Notes under the pieces: generated by a model
What the model saw: the letters and a program-made list of their open reading frames with translations, nothing else
Databases searched by the model: none
What the model was told of the DNA's origin: nothing
Program-made: the position numbers and the translations under genes
NCBI GenBank assembly: GCA_020073085.1
Contig: JAIQFV010000025.1
Location: 21,815-85,814 of the forward strand
Length of the DNA: 64,000 nucleotides
Source of the DNA: Terriglobia bacterium
GTDB taxonomy: Bacteria > Acidobacteriota > Terriglobia > JAIQFV01
Direction: 5' to 3'
Shown here: in pieces, positions 47,720 to 62,422 of the stretch
Position numbering within the stretch: position 1 is the first letter of the stretch
How the letters are laid out: each line of letters opens with the position of its first letter

Positions 47720-48772
47720 ATGGCACGCAACATCTCTCGCAGGAATTTTATCAAGAAATCGACCGCAGCGGGAGTCGGCGCAGCATTAATGGGCCGGGTT
47801 TCGGTCAGCGAAAGCATGGCGCAAACAGGAGGCGCGAGCGGGTCGCTTCCCGTCGTGATCTCCAGTGCCAATGGCCTCGAGGCGGTGAAAAAGGCGATGG
47901 AGATCTTGAAGGCGGGCAATGACCCGTTGGATGCGGTCATCGCGGGCGTGAATCTCGTGGAAGACGATCCCAATGACATGTCGGTGGGTTATGGCGGACT
48001 CCCCAACGAGGATGGCGAAGTGGAGCTCGACGCCAGCTGCATGCATGGACCCACCCACCGTGCGGGGGCCGTGGGGGCGTTAAAGTGCATCAAGAACCCG
48101 TCGAAGGTGGCCCGGCTCGTCATGGAACGCTCAAACCGTATTTTTCTCGTCGGTGAAGGCGCGCTGCGCTTTGCGCTCGCCCACGGATTTAAGAAAGAGA
48201 ATTTGCTGACGGACAAGGCGCGGGAAATCTGGCTCCAATGGAAAGACAATCTTTCGACGCATGACGACTGGGAGCCGCCCAGGGACAAAGAAGGCAATCC
48301 CATCACGCACGGGACGATCAACTGCAACGCCGTCGATGCCAATGGCAATATCGCCGGCGTCACCACGACCAGCGGTCTGCCGTTCAAAGTGGCTGGACGC
48401 GTTGGGGACTCCCCCCTTATCGGAGCCGGGCTCTATGTGGACAATGAAGTCGGCGCGGCCGGATCCACCGGCCATGGCGAGGCGAATATCAAAGTGGTGG
48501 GGGCCCACACGGTGGTGGAGTTTATGAGGGAGGGAGTTCAACCGGAAGAAGCGTGTTTGCGGGCCCTCCAGCGTATTGTCGATCTTCACAAGCGCACCGC
48601 GAAATGGTATGGCGAACTCCAGAATGTGAATTTCTATGCGGTCAATAAAAAAGGCCAGTATGCGGCAGCCGCCATATTTAGTGAGAGCCGCTACGCGGTG
48701 GCTACCTCCGAGGGGGCGCGCCGGCTCGACAGCGCGTATCTGTTGAAGAAACCCGCCCCGGCGAAGAAGTAG
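47720..48772 (+). CDS. Tat-exported N4-(beta-N-acetylglucosaminyl)-L-asparaginase-like Ntn hydrolase
   Basis: 350 residues. The N-terminal RNISRRNFIKKSTAAGVGAALMG is a twin-arginine signal. The mature part is an asparaginase-2/glycosylasparaginase: DPLDAVIAGVNLVEDDPNDMSVGYGGLPNEDGEVELDA, and the autocleavage site HGTINCNAVDANGNIAGVTTTSG where Thr becomes the N-terminal nucleophile. Family members split GlcNAc-Asn and some isoaspartyl or asparagine bonds. All key residues appear present, and export as a folded precursor fits Tat use. It is followed after 160 bp by purE. Confidence 0.92.
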   Translation: MARNISRRNFIKKSTAAGVGAALMGRVSVSESMAQTGGASGSLPVVISSANGLEAVKKAMEILKAGNDPLDAVIAGVNLVEDDPNDMSVGYGGLPNEDGEVELDASCMHGPTHRAGAVGALKCIKNPSKVARLVMERSNRIFLVGEGALRFALAHGFKKENLLTDKAREIWLQWKDNLSTHDDWEPPRDKEGNPITHGTINCNAVDANGNIAGVTTTSGLPFKVAGRVGDSPLIGAGLYVDNEVGAAGSTGHGEANIKVVGAHTVVEFMREGVQPEEACLRALQRIVDLHKRTAKWYGELQNVNFYAVNKKGQYAAAAIFSESRYAVATSEGARRLDSAYLLKKPAPAKK

Positions 48773-48798
48773 GCGCACCGGGGAAGCACAATGTGACC

Positions 48799-48877
48799 GA
48801 AGTCGGAGGTCGGAAGTCAGAAGTCGGATGAGAACCGGTTTTTTCTCTCTGACTTCTGCCCTCTGACTTCCGACTTC
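48799..48877. repeat. GAAGTCG heptanucleotide repeats, inverted
   Basis: 48799-48828 is built of GAAGTCG/GAAGTCA heptamers and 48846-48877 of the complementary CGACTTC/TGACTTC type, forming a potential long hairpin with an accgg...tttt loop. The element sits between the asparaginase-like gene and purE. Confidence 0.75.
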
Positions 48878-48931
48878 ATTCGCAAGGACAGAAAATACAC
48901 CACACCACTCAGAAATCCGAGGACTGCCAAC

Positions 48932-49435
48932 ATGAAACCGCTTGTAGGAATCGTGATGGGGAGCGACAGCGATCTGCCCGTCATGACCGAGACGGCGCGA
49001 CGCTTGAAGGAATTCGACATCCCGTACGAAATCGAAATCACTTCGGCGCACCGCTCTCCGATCCGAACCTCAGAGTATGCGCGCGAGGCCAGCCGGCGCG
49101 GGCTGAAGACCATTATCGTCGGGGCGGGAGGGGCCTCCCACCTGGCGGGAATCATCGCCGCTGAAACCATCCTCCCGGTCATCGGGGTCCCGATCGACAG
49201 TTCACCGCTGAGCGGGATCGATGCACTCCTGTCGACGGTACAGATGCCGAGCGGCGTCCCGGTGGCCACCATGGCCGTTGGCAAGGCCGGGGCGAGCAAC
49301 GCGGCCATCCTGGCAGCAGAGATTATTGCGATCTCCGATAAGGCCCTGGCGCTGAGACTGAACCGGTTCAAGCGCGAGCTCGAAAAGTCAGTGGTCGCGA
49401 AATCAGAAAAGGTCAAAAGAGAATTCAAGCTCTGA
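48932..49435 (+). CDS. purE: 5-(carboxyamino)imidazole ribonucleotide mutase
   Basis: 167 residues, class I PurE length. The MGSDSDLPVM start, the SAHRSP motif with the active-site His, and GAGGASHLAGIIAA are diagnostic. It moves the carboxyl group of N5-CAIR to give CAIR in purine synthesis, and normally works with PurK; purK is not in the window. A GAGGA site stands before the ATG. The C-terminal ELEKSVVAKSEKVKREFKL helix is a little longer than usual. Downstream is a fragment gene on the other strand. Confidence 0.95.
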   Translation: MKPLVGIVMGSDSDLPVMTETARRLKEFDIPYEIEITSAHRSPIRTSEYAREASRRGLKTIIVGAGGASHLAGIIAAETILPVIGVPIDSSPLSGIDALLSTVQMPSGVPVATMAVGKAGASNAAILAAEIIAISDKALALRLNRFKRELEKSVVAKSEKVKREFKL

Positions 49436-49513
49436 GCGTAAGAGAGCCCTTCTCAGGGGTGGTCTTCAGCGCTGCCGAAAGCCCTCTCCAATCTCAAAAC
49501 TGAGATTCACTTC

Positions 49514-49768
49514 TTACCCTTTCACGACGACATACTCGGTCTTGTTCGCAAAATGAATCTCCCGAATCTGATTTCGCTCCATGATGATCTCATCGGATTC
49601 GGGCTTCTTCTTGGATTCCATGATCTGTCCCTGCACTTCAACCAAAGTCTTGCCGTTGTCGTCATTCTTGACGACGACTTGGTTCCCCTCGAGGATGAAG
49701 TCATAGGTCCCGGCCTTAAGCTGTGTTCCCCCGATGACTGCGGGGTCAATAGAGACCGTGGCGTGCAC
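49514..49768 (-). pseudogene. Secreted-protein remnant without signal peptide
   Basis: 84 residues from a GTG at 49768 in a frame open for over 100 further codons upstream. The sequence (ATVSIDPAVIGGTQLKAGTYDFILEGNQVVVKNDDNGKTLVEVQGQI) resembles the mature portion of small acidobacterial secreted proteins of the ...GGTQLKAGTYKV type. The upstream in-frame sequence is Arg/Lys/Pro-rich with no hydrophobic signal. Either the 5' end was lost, or the protein is cytoplasmic. Its stop is near purE's end and its start is close to the glgC promoter, with no good ribosome site seen. Confidence 0.5.
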
Positions 49769-49898
49769 TGACCTTGCCCAGGCCGGGTTCTTCTCCGGCG
49801 GGCAGAGGCGACGCGTCAGTTTGAGCCTCCGCCGGCTCCGGGGGAAGAACGCCGTCTTTGGTTTGGCATTGCGCCCTGAAGAACCGTCGATTGTAGTC

Positions 49899-49936
49899 GT
49901 GACAGGGTATCGTCGTTTAAGTTAGAATCCACGCCA
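49899..49936 (+). promoter_or_regulatory. Promoter directly before glgC, possibly leaderless
   Basis: GTGACA (49899-49904), 18-bp spacer, TAGAAT (49923-49928). The glgC ATG follows the -10 box by 7 bp and no Shine-Dalgarno is visible, as for pyrD. Confidence 0.45.
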
Positions 49937-51186
49937 TGAAAATCAAAGTCCTGGCCATGATTATGGCCGGTGGTACCGGCACCCGACTGATGCCGCTGAC
50001 GCGCGAACGCGCCAAGCCGGCTGTCCCATTTGGGGGAAAATACCGTATCATCGACTTTGTGCTTTCCAATATGATCAACTCCGGCATCTACTCGATCTAC
50101 GTGCTCACCCAGTACAAATCGCAGTCGCTCTTGAACCACCTGAAGGACGGATGGCAATTCACCAACCTGTTAAAAGATCAGTTCATCATCCCGGTCCCGG
50201 CGCAGATGCGCTCGGGCGAGGTGTGGTACCAGGGAACAGCCGACGCCATCTACCAGAACATTAACCTGATTGAGAACTGCAACCCGGATGTGGTGGCCAT
50301 CTTCGGCGGCGACCATGTATTCCGAATGGATGTGGCCGAGATGATCGAGTACCACCAGGCCAAGAATGCGGCGGTCACGGTGGCGGCACTTCCCATGCCG
50401 GTCTCAGAGGCCCGGCAATTCGGTGTCATTGAAGTCAATGATAGCTGGCGGATCGTCGGGTTCCAGGAAAAGCCCGAAAAGCCCCACAGCATCCCCGGCC
50501 ACCCTGACCAGATTCTGGCGTCCATGGGGAACTATATTTTTGACACCCCCATCCTGTTACACGAACTCTACATGGATGCAACCCGCACGGAGAGCGACCA
50601 TGACTTTGGGAGGACCCTGCTTCCCGACCTGTGCCGCCGGAGGCCCGTCTATGCGTATGATTTCTACTCCAACAAGATTACGGGAGAGCCGGCCGAAAAA
50701 AGCAATTACTGGAGGGACGTGGGGACGATCGACGCCTACTACGCGGCCAACATGGATTTGAAGGCCATTGATCCCTCGTTAAACTTGTACAATCCCAAGT
50801 GGCCGCTGCGCACAGCCAATTACAACGACCCCCCGGCCAAGTTTGCATTTGACGAAGATGGCCGGCGGGGCACGGCCCTCGATTCCATCATTTCCGAAGG
50901 CTGCATCATCAGCGGCGGGACCGTGCGGAACTCGATCCTGGGACGCAACGTCTTCGTGCACAGCTGGGCCAAGGTGGATAACAGCATTATCATGGATCGG
51001 GTGGATATTGGACGGAACACTTCCATCCGCAATGCCATCATCGATAAGAATGTCCGCATCCCGCCGCATAGCGAAATCGGTTTCGACCCGGAACTCGACC
51101 GAAATAAGTATCTGGTCACGGATTCCGGCATCGTGGTGGTGAGCGGCGAGCCCTCGGTGTTGGAGGTCTCGACCATATCCATATAG
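49936..51186 (+). CDS. glgC: Glucose-1-phosphate adenylyltransferase
   Basis: 416 residues. The nucleotidyltransferase N-terminus MIMAGGTGTRLMPLTRERAKPAVPFGGKYRIIDFVLSN carries the ATP and activator-site residues; the GDHVFRMD and YWRDVGTIDAYYAANMDL segments bind substrate. A left-handed beta-helix C-domain (RNSILGRNVFVHSWAKVDNSIIMDRVDIGRNTSIRNAIIDKNVRIPPH) completes the protein. It makes ADP-glucose for glycogen. No glgA or glgB lies nearby. It converges on rpoC, with two stem-loops in the gap. Confidence 0.95.
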   Translation: MKIKVLAMIMAGGTGTRLMPLTRERAKPAVPFGGKYRIIDFVLSNMINSGIYSIYVLTQYKSQSLLNHLKDGWQFTNLLKDQFIIPVPAQMRSGEVWYQGTADAIYQNINLIENCNPDVVAIFGGDHVFRMDVAEMIEYHQAKNAAVTVAALPMPVSEARQFGVIEVNDSWRIVGFQEKPEKPHSIPGHPDQILASMGNYIFDTPILLHELYMDATRTESDHDFGRTLLPDLCRRRPVYAYDFYSNKITGEPAEKSNYWRDVGTIDAYYAANMDLKAIDPSLNLYNPKWPLRTANYNDPPAKFAFDEDGRRGTALDSIISEGCIISGGTVRNSILGRNVFVHSWAKVDNSIIMDRVDIGRNTSIRNAIIDKNVRIPPHSEIGFDPELDRNKYLVTDSGIVVVSGEPSVLEVSTISI

Positions 51187-51194
51187 CCCGACGT

Positions 51195-51217
51195 GGGGCA
51201 GACGGGACGTCTGCCCC
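51195..51217. repeat. Dispersed palindrome
   Basis: A GGGGCAGACG-ggacg-CTGCCCC type palindrome in the glgC-rpoC gap. A copy in opposite orientation occurs at 63724-63746, and a decayed one near 63801-63823. Confidence 0.55.
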
Positions 51218-51221
51218 CCTG

Positions 51222-51252
51222 AAAAAATGGGCTGAGTCCGAAGACTCAGCCC
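51222..51252 (-). terminator. Rho-independent terminator of the rpoBC operon, UUCG loop
   Basis: On the minus strand: perfect stem GGGCTGAGTC/GACTCAGCCC with a TTCG tetraloop, then ATTTTTT. It lies 42 bp after the rpoC stop. Confidence 0.92.
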
Positions 51253-51293
51253 CAAAGGTTGACGAGATATGAAGGATCCTGCGGGTCCGCCGC

Positions 51294-55496
<4,203 letters not shown>

Positions 55497-55619
55497 GGTC
55501 ACTTCCTCCTGGCCCCGTTCGAGGCCCAATCGAAATCACTGAAGAGTCCACCATCAGCGTGATGCCGCCGCGGAGAAATCGGGTCGGGCGGCACCCCCGG
55601 CGGCATATCCCGCCGGCTT

Positions 55620-58600
55620 TCAAACGCTGAGTGGTTCGGCCACCTTCTTCTTGATCAACTCCACATCGAGACCCAGCGACTGCAATTCACGGATCAGCAC
55701 ATTGAAGGACTCGGGGACTCCCGGCTCAATGGCGGCTTCTCCCTTCACGATCGCCTCGTAAATTTTCGCGCGACCGTAAACATCATCCGACTTTGCCGTC
55801 AGCAGTTCCTGCAGGATATAAGCGGCTCCATACGCTTCGAGCGCCCACACCTCCATTTCCCCGAACCGCTGTCCACCGAACTGGGCCTTTCCGCCCAGCG
55901 GCTGCTGCGTGATAAGGGAGTACGGGCCGATGGACCGGGCGTGGATCTTGTCGTCGACGAGGTGGGAGAGCTTGAGCATATAGATGTAACCCACCGCCAC
56001 CGGCTGTTCAAAGGGAATGCCCGTCAACCCGTCGTAAAGAGTGGTCTTCCCATGCTCGGGAAGCCCGGATTTCCGCAGCATCGCTTTGATTTCCTTTTCG
56101 GTGGCGCCATCGAACACGGGGGAGGCGAAATGCAGTCCCAGCGCGTGGGCGGCCCAGCCCAGATGGGTCTCGAGGATCTGTCCCACGTTCATGCGGGAAG
56201 GCACCCCGAGCGGGTTCAACACGATCTCCACCGGAGTTCCGTCGGGAAGGTAGGGCATGTCCTCCTCCGGCAGGATGCGCGCGATGACGCCCTTGTTTCC
56301 GTGCCGGCCGGCCATCTTGTCGCCGACCGAGAGCTTCCGCTTCATCGCCACATAGACCTTCACCATTTTGATGACGCCCGGGGGAAGCTCGTCGCCCTTC
56401 TTTAACTTTGCCACTTTTTCATCGGTGATCTTCTTCAGCACCTCGATCTGCCGCGAGGTCATGTCCTCGACTTCCTGGATCCGCTCCGCCAGATCCTCGG
56501 CCTGGTCCTTCACCTTCATGCGCTTCAAATCGACCGGCTTCAAGGACGCGAGGGCCTCACGGGTGAGGACGGTCTTTTTAGAAAGCACCTTTTTCTGGGT
56601 CCGCTCATTCACCAGGTCCGCCACCAACTCCTGCCCTTCGAGCAACTGGCACAGTCGTTTCAACCGCTCGTCGCTCAGAATTCGAATCTCGTCCTGCAGG
56701 TTCATCTGGAGGCGTTCGATCTGCGCGTTTTCAATTTGTTTCGCGCGCAGGTCTTTTTCCTGGCCCTTGCGGGAGAAGATCTTGACGTCGACGATGGTCC
56801 CCTCGATGCCCGGGGGGGTGTAGAGTGACGCATCCCGGACATCCCCGGCCTTTTCGCCAAAGATGGCGCGCAGCAGTTTTTCTTCCGGGGTCAGCTGAGT
56901 TTCGCCTTTGGGCGTCACCTTCCCCACGAGGATCGACCCGGGCTTGACCTGGGCGCCGATGCGAATGATGCCGCTCTCATCGAGGTCCCGGAGCGTGCCC
57001 TCGCCGACATTGGGGATATCGCGGGTGATTTCTTCGGGTCCCAGCTTGGTTTCGCGCGCTTCGATTTCAAATTCTTCGATATGGATGGAGGTGTAATAAT
57101 CCTCGCGGACCAGTTTTTCGCTGACCAGGATGGCGTCCTCAAAGTTGTACCCGCGCCAGGGCATGAAGGCCACGAGAATATTCCGGCCGAGGGCCAATTC
57201 GCCCAGGTCGGTGCACGGACCGTCCGCCAACACCTGTCCTTTCACGACCCGCGCGCCGGCGCGGACGATCGGTTTCTGATTGATGCAGGTGTTTTGATTG
57301 GAGCGTTTAAACTTGATCAACGAGTAAATGTCGGCTCCGACCTCGCGCGACAGCTGACCGCTGTCACTGCCCTCGACGCGCACGATGATGCGCTCGCTGT
57401 CGACGCTGTCGACGATGCCGGAACGGCGGCAGACCACCGTCGCGCCGGAGTCACGGGCTGTAATCTTCTCCATGCCGGTCCCCACCAGCGGGGCTTCGGC
57501 CCGCAGCAGGGGGACGGACTGCCGCTGCATGTTGGAACCCATAAGGGCGCGATTGGCGTCGTCATTCTCGAGGAACGGAACGAGCGAGGCGGCCACCGAA
57601 ACCAGCTGCTTGGGAGAGACATCAATGAAGTCCACCTCATCGCGCGGCACCAGGACGAAATTTCCGGCGCGGCGGGCATTCACCAGCTCCGGAATCAGCC
57701 GTCCGTTCTCGTCCAGCGGCACGTTGGCCTGGGCGATCGTGTACTTGTCCTCTTCCCACGCCGACTGGTAGAAGGAGAAGGGCTCATACTCCATCGGCTT
57801 CCGGCGCTTGCCCTTCAACCCCTCATTGTCGTCTTCGGCCACCTTCTTTTCCACCTGGTCGCCGATGTGATACTCACTGTCCCCCTGATTCGTCATGGTC
57901 ACGTAGTCGACCACCCGCCCCTCTTTGACCTTGCGGTAAGGGCTTTCAATGAAGCCGTATTCGTTGATACGGGCATAACAGGAGAGCGAGGAAATCAGCC
58001 CGATGTTGGGCCCTTCCGGCGTCTCAATCGGACAGATGCGCCCGTAGTGCGTGGGATGGACGTCGCGCACTTCGAACCCGGCCCGCTCGCGGGAAAGGCC
58101 GCCGGGACCGAGCGCCGAAAGCCGGCGCTTGTGCGTGATCTCCGAGAGCGGATTCGTCTGATCCATGAACTGCGACAGCTGCGAGGATCCAAAGAATTCC
58201 TTGATCGCCGCCATCACCGGCTTGGCATTGATCAAATCGTGAGGCATGACCGAAGACATATCCTGGAACACCGACATCTTCTCCTTGATGGCCCGCTCCA
58301 TGCGCACCAGGCCGATGCGGAACTGGTTCTCCAGGAGTTCGCCCACCGCCCGGACGCGGCGGTTTCCCAGGTGATCGATGTCATCAACCGCCCCGATGCT
58401 TTTGCGCAATTTCAGCAGGTAGCGGATTACGGAATAGAAATCCTCGGCGTTGAGTGTCCGCTTCTCCAGCGGCGTTTCCAGGCCGAGCTTGATGTTGAAT
58501 TTGAGCCGGCCGACCTTCGAAAAATCATACTTGCGCGGATCAAAGAACATCCCCTCGAAAAGCGCCGTGGCCGTTTCCAAAGTGGGCGGATCGCCCGGGC

Positions 58601-59900
58601 GGAGCTTGCGATAGATCTCGATCAGGGCTTCCTGCGGGGTTTTCACCGTGTCCTTCTTCAGCGTTTGCGAAGTGACCAGCCCCACATCATCCCGCTCCGG
58701 GAAGAAGACCCCAATGGAATCAATCCCGGCGTCCATGATCTTTCCAACGAGGTTGGGATTCAATTCCGCGTTGGCTTCCATCAACACCTCGCCGGTGTTC
58801 TTGTCGACGAGGTCGGAGACCGAAAAGGCCCCCGTCAAATCATTGGGACTCACCTCCACTTCGGTGATCTTGGCCTTCTCGATTTCCTTGTAGATGGCCC
58901 CGGTGATCTTTCGACCGGCGTGACAGATCTCCTCCTTGGTCTTGGGGTGGTTGATGTGATGGGACACCTTGAAGCCGACCAGCGAAGGGGTGACCTGCCA
59001 GTACAGCTTGTTGTCCTGGAAGCGGATGGCATCGACCTTGTAAAAGGTCTTCAAAATCTCCTCATCATTTTTCAAGCCCAGGGCGCGCAGGAAAACACTG
59101 GCCGTGAACTTTCGCTTCCGGTCGATGCGGACGTACAGGATGTTCTTGGTATCGTACTCAAATTCGACCCACGACCCGCGGTAGGGGATGATCTTGCCCA
59201 GGAAGAAGGTGCGCTGATTGGCCGCCTCGAAAAACACCCCGGGCGACCGATGCAGCTGGCTGACGATGACGCGCTCCGTCCCGTTGATGATGAAGGTCCC
59301 GTTCTCAGTCATGAGGGGGACTTCGCCGAAATACACTTCCTGTTCCTTGACGTCGAGGACCTGTTTTTCTCCGGTCTCCGCGTCCTTCTCATAAATCACC
59401 AGCCGGATCGTCACCTTCAGCGGCACGGCGTAAGTCATGCCGCGCTCCTGGCACTCGTTCACATCGTACTTGAGTTGCAGGTTGACCGGATCTCCGCACT
59501 TGTCGCAAAACGTCACGATGTTCCGGTTGGAGGCCCCGCACACCTTGCAGAGAATGGTCGCCCCCAGGTAGGGATCCGTGATGATGATACTGTTGCAGTT
59601 CTGGCACTTGGACCGCAAGTGATCCAGCCCTTTCAACTCGCCACACTTGCACTCCCAGTTGCCGATCGTATACTCCACAAACTCGAGCTGTGACTGGCCA
59701 CGAAAGTCGCTGATCGGGAACACCGAATTGAACACCGCCTGGAGGCCGTTGTCCTCTCGTTCCGAGGGGAGCAGGTTCATCTGAAGAAACCGCTCATAGG
59801 ACTTCTTCTGGACCTCGATGAGGTTCGGGATCTGGATCAATGTTTTGATCTTTGAAAAATCGATACGCTCTCGTGGGGTCAGGACAGGTTGATTGTTCAT
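55620..59900 (-). CDS. rpoB: RNA polymerase subunit beta
   Basis: 1426 residues, with AAAGGAG 10 bp before the ATG. The usual rifampicin and catalytic regions are present ([50 protein letters not shown]..., [36 protein letters not shown]). Between the beta1 elements at EYTIGN and KYDVNEC there is an insert of about 60 residues (81-143) with eight Cys: C84, C86, C99, C102 and C118, C121, C132, C135. These form two likely zinc ribbons, which most RpoB proteins lack; I recall a similar stretch in other acidobacteria. It may be a lineage mark that contacts a factor or DNA. Confidence 0.97.
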   Translation of the reverse strand: MNNQPVLTPRERIDFSKIKTLIQIPNLIEVQKKSYERFLQMNLLPSEREDNGLQAVFNSVFPISDFRGQSQLEFVEYTIGNWECKCGELKGLDHLRSKCQNCNSIIITDPYLGATILCKVCGASNRNIVTFCDKCGDPVNLQLKYDVNECQERGMTYAVPLKVTIRLVIYEKDAETGEKQVLDVKEQEVYFGEVPLMTENGTFIINGTERVIVSQLHRSPGVFFEAANQRTFFLGKIIPYRGSWVEFEYDTKNILYVRIDRKRKFTASVFLRALGLKNDEEILKTFYKVDAIRFQDNKLYWQVTPSLVGFKVSHHINHPKTKEEICHAGRKITGAIYKEIEKAKITEVEVSPNDLTGAFSVSDLVDKNTGEVLMEANAELNPNLVGKIMDAGIDSIGVFFPERDDVGLVTSQTLKKDTVKTPQEALIEIYRKLRPGDPPTLETATALFEGMFFDPRKYDFSKVGRLKFNIKLGLETPLEKRTLNAEDFYSVIRYLLKLRKSIGAVDDIDHLGNRRVRAVGELLENQFRIGLVRMERAIKEKMSVFQDMSSVMPHDLINAKPVMAAIKEFFGSSQLSQFMDQTNPLSEITHKRRLSALGPGGLSRERAGFEVRDVHPTHYGRICPIETPEGPNIGLISSLSCYARINEYGFIESPYRKVKEGRVVDYVTMTNQGDSEYHIGDQVEKKVAEDDNEGLKGKRRKPMEYEPFSFYQSAWEEDKYTIAQANVPLDENGRLIPELVNARRAGNFVLVPRDEVDFIDVSPKQLVSVAASLVPFLENDDANRALMGSNMQRQSVPLLRAEAPLVGTGMEKITARDSGATVVCRRSGIVDSVDSERIIVRVEGSDSGQLSREVGADIYSLIKFKRSNQNTCINQKPIVRAGARVVKGQVLADGPCTDLGELALGRNILVAFMPWRGYNFEDAILVSEKLVREDYYTSIHIEEFEIEARETKLGPEEITRDIPNVGEGTLRDLDESGIIRIGAQVKPGSILVGKVTPKGETQLTPEEKLLRAIFGEKAGDVRDASLYTPPGIEGTIVDVKIFSRKGQEKDLRAKQIENAQIERLQMNLQDEIRILSDERLKRLCQLLEGQELVADLVNERTQKKVLSKKTVLTREALASLKPVDLKRMKVKDQAEDLAERIQEVEDMTSRQIEVLKKITDEKVAKLKKGDELPPGVIKMVKVYVAMKRKLSVGDKMAGRHGNKGVIARILPEEDMPYLPDGTPVEIVLNPLGVPSRMNVGQILETHLGWAAHALGLHFASPVFDGATEKEIKAMLRKSGLPEHGKTTLYDGLTGIPFEQPVAVGYIYMLKLSHLVDDKIHARSIGPYSLITQQPLGGKAQFGGQRFGEMEVWALEAYGAAYILQELLTAKSDDVYGRAKIYEAIVKGEAAIEPGVPESFNVLIRELQSLGLDVELIKKKVAEPLSV

Positions 59901-60063
59901 GCGCTAAGACTCCTTTGATGACGCCAAAAACACCTCGAGCCCGCGCATCCCATTCCCCCTGAACACGCCAGGCCCCGGGGACACGGGTCCCCCCGCTGGA
60001 AACACGCTGCCTTGTGTTTCGCGATCCATGAATTCGATAGAGTTGAACGAATCAGCTCGACCT

Positions 60064-60456
60064 TTACTTAACTTCGACCGTGGCACCCGCCTCGGTAAAC
60101 TTCTTCTTGACGGCTTCAGCTTCATCTTTGGACACCCCTTCTTTCACTGTTTTGGGAGCACCATCGACGAGATCCTTCGCCTCTTTCAAGCCCAGGCTGG
60201 TGACTTCACGAACTGCCTTAATGACATTGATCTTGTTGCTGCCCACGCTGGTGAGCACCACATCGAACTCTGTCTTCTCTTCGGCGGCTGCCGCCGCTCC
60301 TCCGGCCGGCGCCGCGCCCGCCATCATGACCGGGGCCGCGGCTGCGGCCGACACCCCGAATTTCGTTTCGATGTCCTTGACCAGCTGGGAAATCTCCAGC
60401 AGCGATGCCTGCTCGATCCAGCCGAGAATACTTTCTCGATTGAGCTCTGTTGCCAT
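60064..60456 (-). CDS. rplL: 50S ribosomal protein L7/L12
   Basis: 130 residues, slightly longer than the usual 120. The N-terminal dimer domain ([27 protein letters not shown]), an Ala/Gly-rich hinge and the C-terminal factor-binding domain ([71 protein letters not shown]) are complete. GGGAGGA precedes the ATG. It forms the stalk on L10 and recruits translation GTPases. It lies between rplJ and rpoB as in most bacteria. Confidence 0.97.
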   Translation of the reverse strand: MATELNRESILGWIEQASLLEISQLVKDIETKFGVSAAAAAPVMMAGAAPAGGAAAAAEEKTEFDVVLTSVGSNKINVIKAVREVTSLGLKEAKDLVDGAPKTVKEGVSKDEAEAVKKKFTEAGATVEVK

Positions 60457-60529
60457 CTTTATTTCCTCCCGATCCGTTAATTGATTAAATCCTGCCTCAA
60501 TCCTTCAGTTCCCCTCCCTGGACCCCTGG

Positions 60530-61060
60530 TCAAGAAGCGGAGCTGTTCTCCTTCTTTTTCGCCACCTCGCTCAGCACCACCGCCAGGTTCCGGCCGGTGG
60601 CCTGCAGCACCACGGCCAGTTGTTGCACCGGCGCCTTCAGCACGTAGAGCAACTTGCTGAGCAATTCCTCGCGCGAAGGGAGTTCGGCGATGGCGGTGAG
60701 GTCGGCAATGGACACCACCTTTCCCTCCACCATCCCGGCTTTGAATGTGAACAGCGGGTGGTCCTTCGCATACTGCGTCAGCACTTTGGCCAGAGCGACA
60801 GGATCACCCGAGTTACAGGCGACCGAGGTCGTCCCCCGAAACCGCTCCATCAGCGGCTCCAACGGGGTATCCTTGGCCGCGATTTTTGCCAGCGTGTTCT
60901 TGACCACCCGGTACTCCGTCTGGGTGCCTCGAATCTGGCGGCGCAAATCGGTGTCCTGGGCCACGTCCAAACCCTGAAAATTCGCCAGGATGACATTTCT
61001 TGATTTCTGAAAGGTCTCCTTCAACTGCTGAATCTCTTTAGCCTTCTCGTCTTTTGTCAT
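60530..61060 (-). CDS. rplJ: 50S ribosomal protein L10
   Basis: Start taken at the ATG at 61060 (MTKDEKAKEIQQLKET), which has GGAG 9 bp upstream; an in-frame ATG at 61075 has only AAGG three bases away. About 176 residues. The NANFQGLDVAQDTDLRRQIRG and EYRVVKNTLAKIAAKDT regions and the L7/L12-binding C-terminal helix (SREELLSKLLYVLKAPVQQLAVVLQATGRNLAVVLSEVAKKK) are conserved. It anchors the L7/L12 stalk to rRNA and, in many bacteria, represses its own mRNA. Confidence 0.95.
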   Translation of the reverse strand: MTKDEKAKEIQQLKETFQKSRNVILANFQGLDVAQDTDLRRQIRGTQTEYRVVKNTLAKIAAKDTPLEPLMERFRGTTSVACNSGDPVALAKVLTQYAKDHPLFTFKAGMVEGKVVSIADLTAIAELPSREELLSKLLYVLKAPVQQLAVVLQATGRNLAVVLSEVAKKKENSSAS

Positions 61061-61135
61061 CGTCTTTGACTCCATCGTCCTTCAAACACAGAATCCATTC
61101 CCGGAACTCCCGCGCTGAGGCGGACCGGCCTGCCC

Positions 61136-61834
61136 TCAATGGGCCCCGACAGAGGCCAGGTCGATTTTTATTCCGGGCCCCATGGTCGATGTCACTGTCA
61201 GTGACTTGACGTACTTCCCTTTCGCGCTGGTGGGCTTGGCCTTCAATACACTGTCAATCAGCAGGCGCGCGTTCTCAATCAGCTTGAGCGGCTCGAAGGA
61301 AATCTTCCCGACCGGGGTATGGATGATCGCGGTTTTGTCGACGCGAAACTCCACCTTGCCCGCCTTGGTTTCCTGAACGGCCTTGGTCACTTCAAACGTC
61401 ACGGTGCCGGTCTTGGGATTGGGCATCAACCCCCGCGGGCCCAGGATCTTGCCCAGTTTGCCGACCGACCTCATCATGTCGGGGGTGGCAATGACGGCGT
61501 CAAAGTCCGTCCATCCCTTCTGGATCTTGTCGACCATCTCTTCGCCGCCCACCATATCCGCCCCGGCCGCCTCGGCTTCCTTCATTTTATCGCCCGAGGC
61601 GATCACCAGGACCTTCTTGGTTTTTCCCAGGCCGTGGGGGAGGACCACGGTGCCGCGGACCATCTGATCCGCGTGTTTGGGGTCGACACCCAGGCGCATG
61701 ACCACTTCCACCGTCTCATCAAACTTGGTGAAGTGCGTCTTCTTCAGAAGCGGCATGGCCTCCTCCAAGGTATAGCGACGCGCCTCGATCAGTTTATTGG
61801 CAGCTTCTCTTTTCTTTCCAAACTTTCTGGCCAT
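61136..61834 (-). CDS. rplA: 50S ribosomal protein L1
   Basis: 232 residues from the ATG at 61834 ([15 protein letters not shown]); the frame begins four codons earlier with a GGGGAA site between. The RNA-binding residues and the [40 protein letters not shown] motif identify L1. It sits at the E-site stalk of the large subunit and often represses the rplK-rplA transcript. It lies 50 bp downstream of rplK and 60 bp upstream of rplJ. Confidence 0.96.
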   Translation of the reverse strand: MARKFGKKREAANKLIEARRYTLEEAMPLLKKTHFTKFDETVEVVMRLGVDPKHADQMVRGTVVLPHGLGKTKKVLVIASGDKMKEAEAAGADMVGGEEMVDKIQKGWTDFDAVIATPDMMRSVGKLGKILGPRGLMPNPKTGTVTFEVTKAVQETKAGKVEFRVDKTAIIHTPVGKISFEPLKLIENARLLIDSVLKAKPTSAKGKYVKSLTVTSTMGPGIKIDLASVGAH

Positions 61835-61885
61835 GGTATTCCCCATTCTTCAGCGATTGATGTCGTCGGACGTGTTCCGCCCGCC

Positions 61886-62317
61886 CTATCCCGAAACCAC
61901 TTCAATGCCCATGCTGCGCGCGGTCCCCCGCACCGTCTCCATAATGGATTCCAGGTTGGTGGCATTGGAGTCGGGCAGTTTGATCTTGGCGATCTCCTCA
62001 ATCTGTTTTTCCGTGACTTTTCCCACCTTGTTCTTGTTCGGTTCGCCTGAACCCTTGGCAATCCCCGCGGCACGTTTCAAAAGCACGGAGGCGGGCGGGG
62101 TCTTGGTGATAAAGGTGAATGACCGGTCCGCAAACACGGTGATGACGACAGGAATGATCAACCCCTCCTGATCCTTCGCCGAGGTCCTCGCATTGAAGGC
62201 CTTGCAGAATTCCATGATATTGACGCCCTGGGGCCCCAGCGCCGTGCCGACCGGAGGGGCGGGCGTGGCCTTCCCCGCCGGGATTTGAAGTTTCACTTGG
62301 CCAATGATTTTTTTCAT
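61886..62317 (-). CDS. rplK: 50S ribosomal protein L11
   Basis: 143 residues from the ATG at 62317, preceded by AGGGTGG; the frame opens four codons earlier. The [39 protein letters not shown] start is the thiopeptide-binding region, and the C-terminal RNA-binding domain is complete. It lies 105 bp downstream of nusG. Confidence 0.97.
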   Translation of the reverse strand: MKKIIGQVKLQIPAGKATPAPPVGTALGPQGVNIMEFCKAFNARTSAKDQEGLIIPVVITVFADRSFTFITKTPPASVLLKRAAGIAKGSGEPNKNKVGKVTEKQIEEIAKIKLPDSNATNLESIMETVRGTARSMGIEVVSG

Positions 62318-62422
62318 AACCACCCTCAACTAGGTTTTAGATCCGGTAGAAACCCTCTTCGTGTTGTTTTCGCCCCACTCTCGAATGGGCCCATCCTCGC
62401 ATCGTGCCCTGGCACATCGCCT

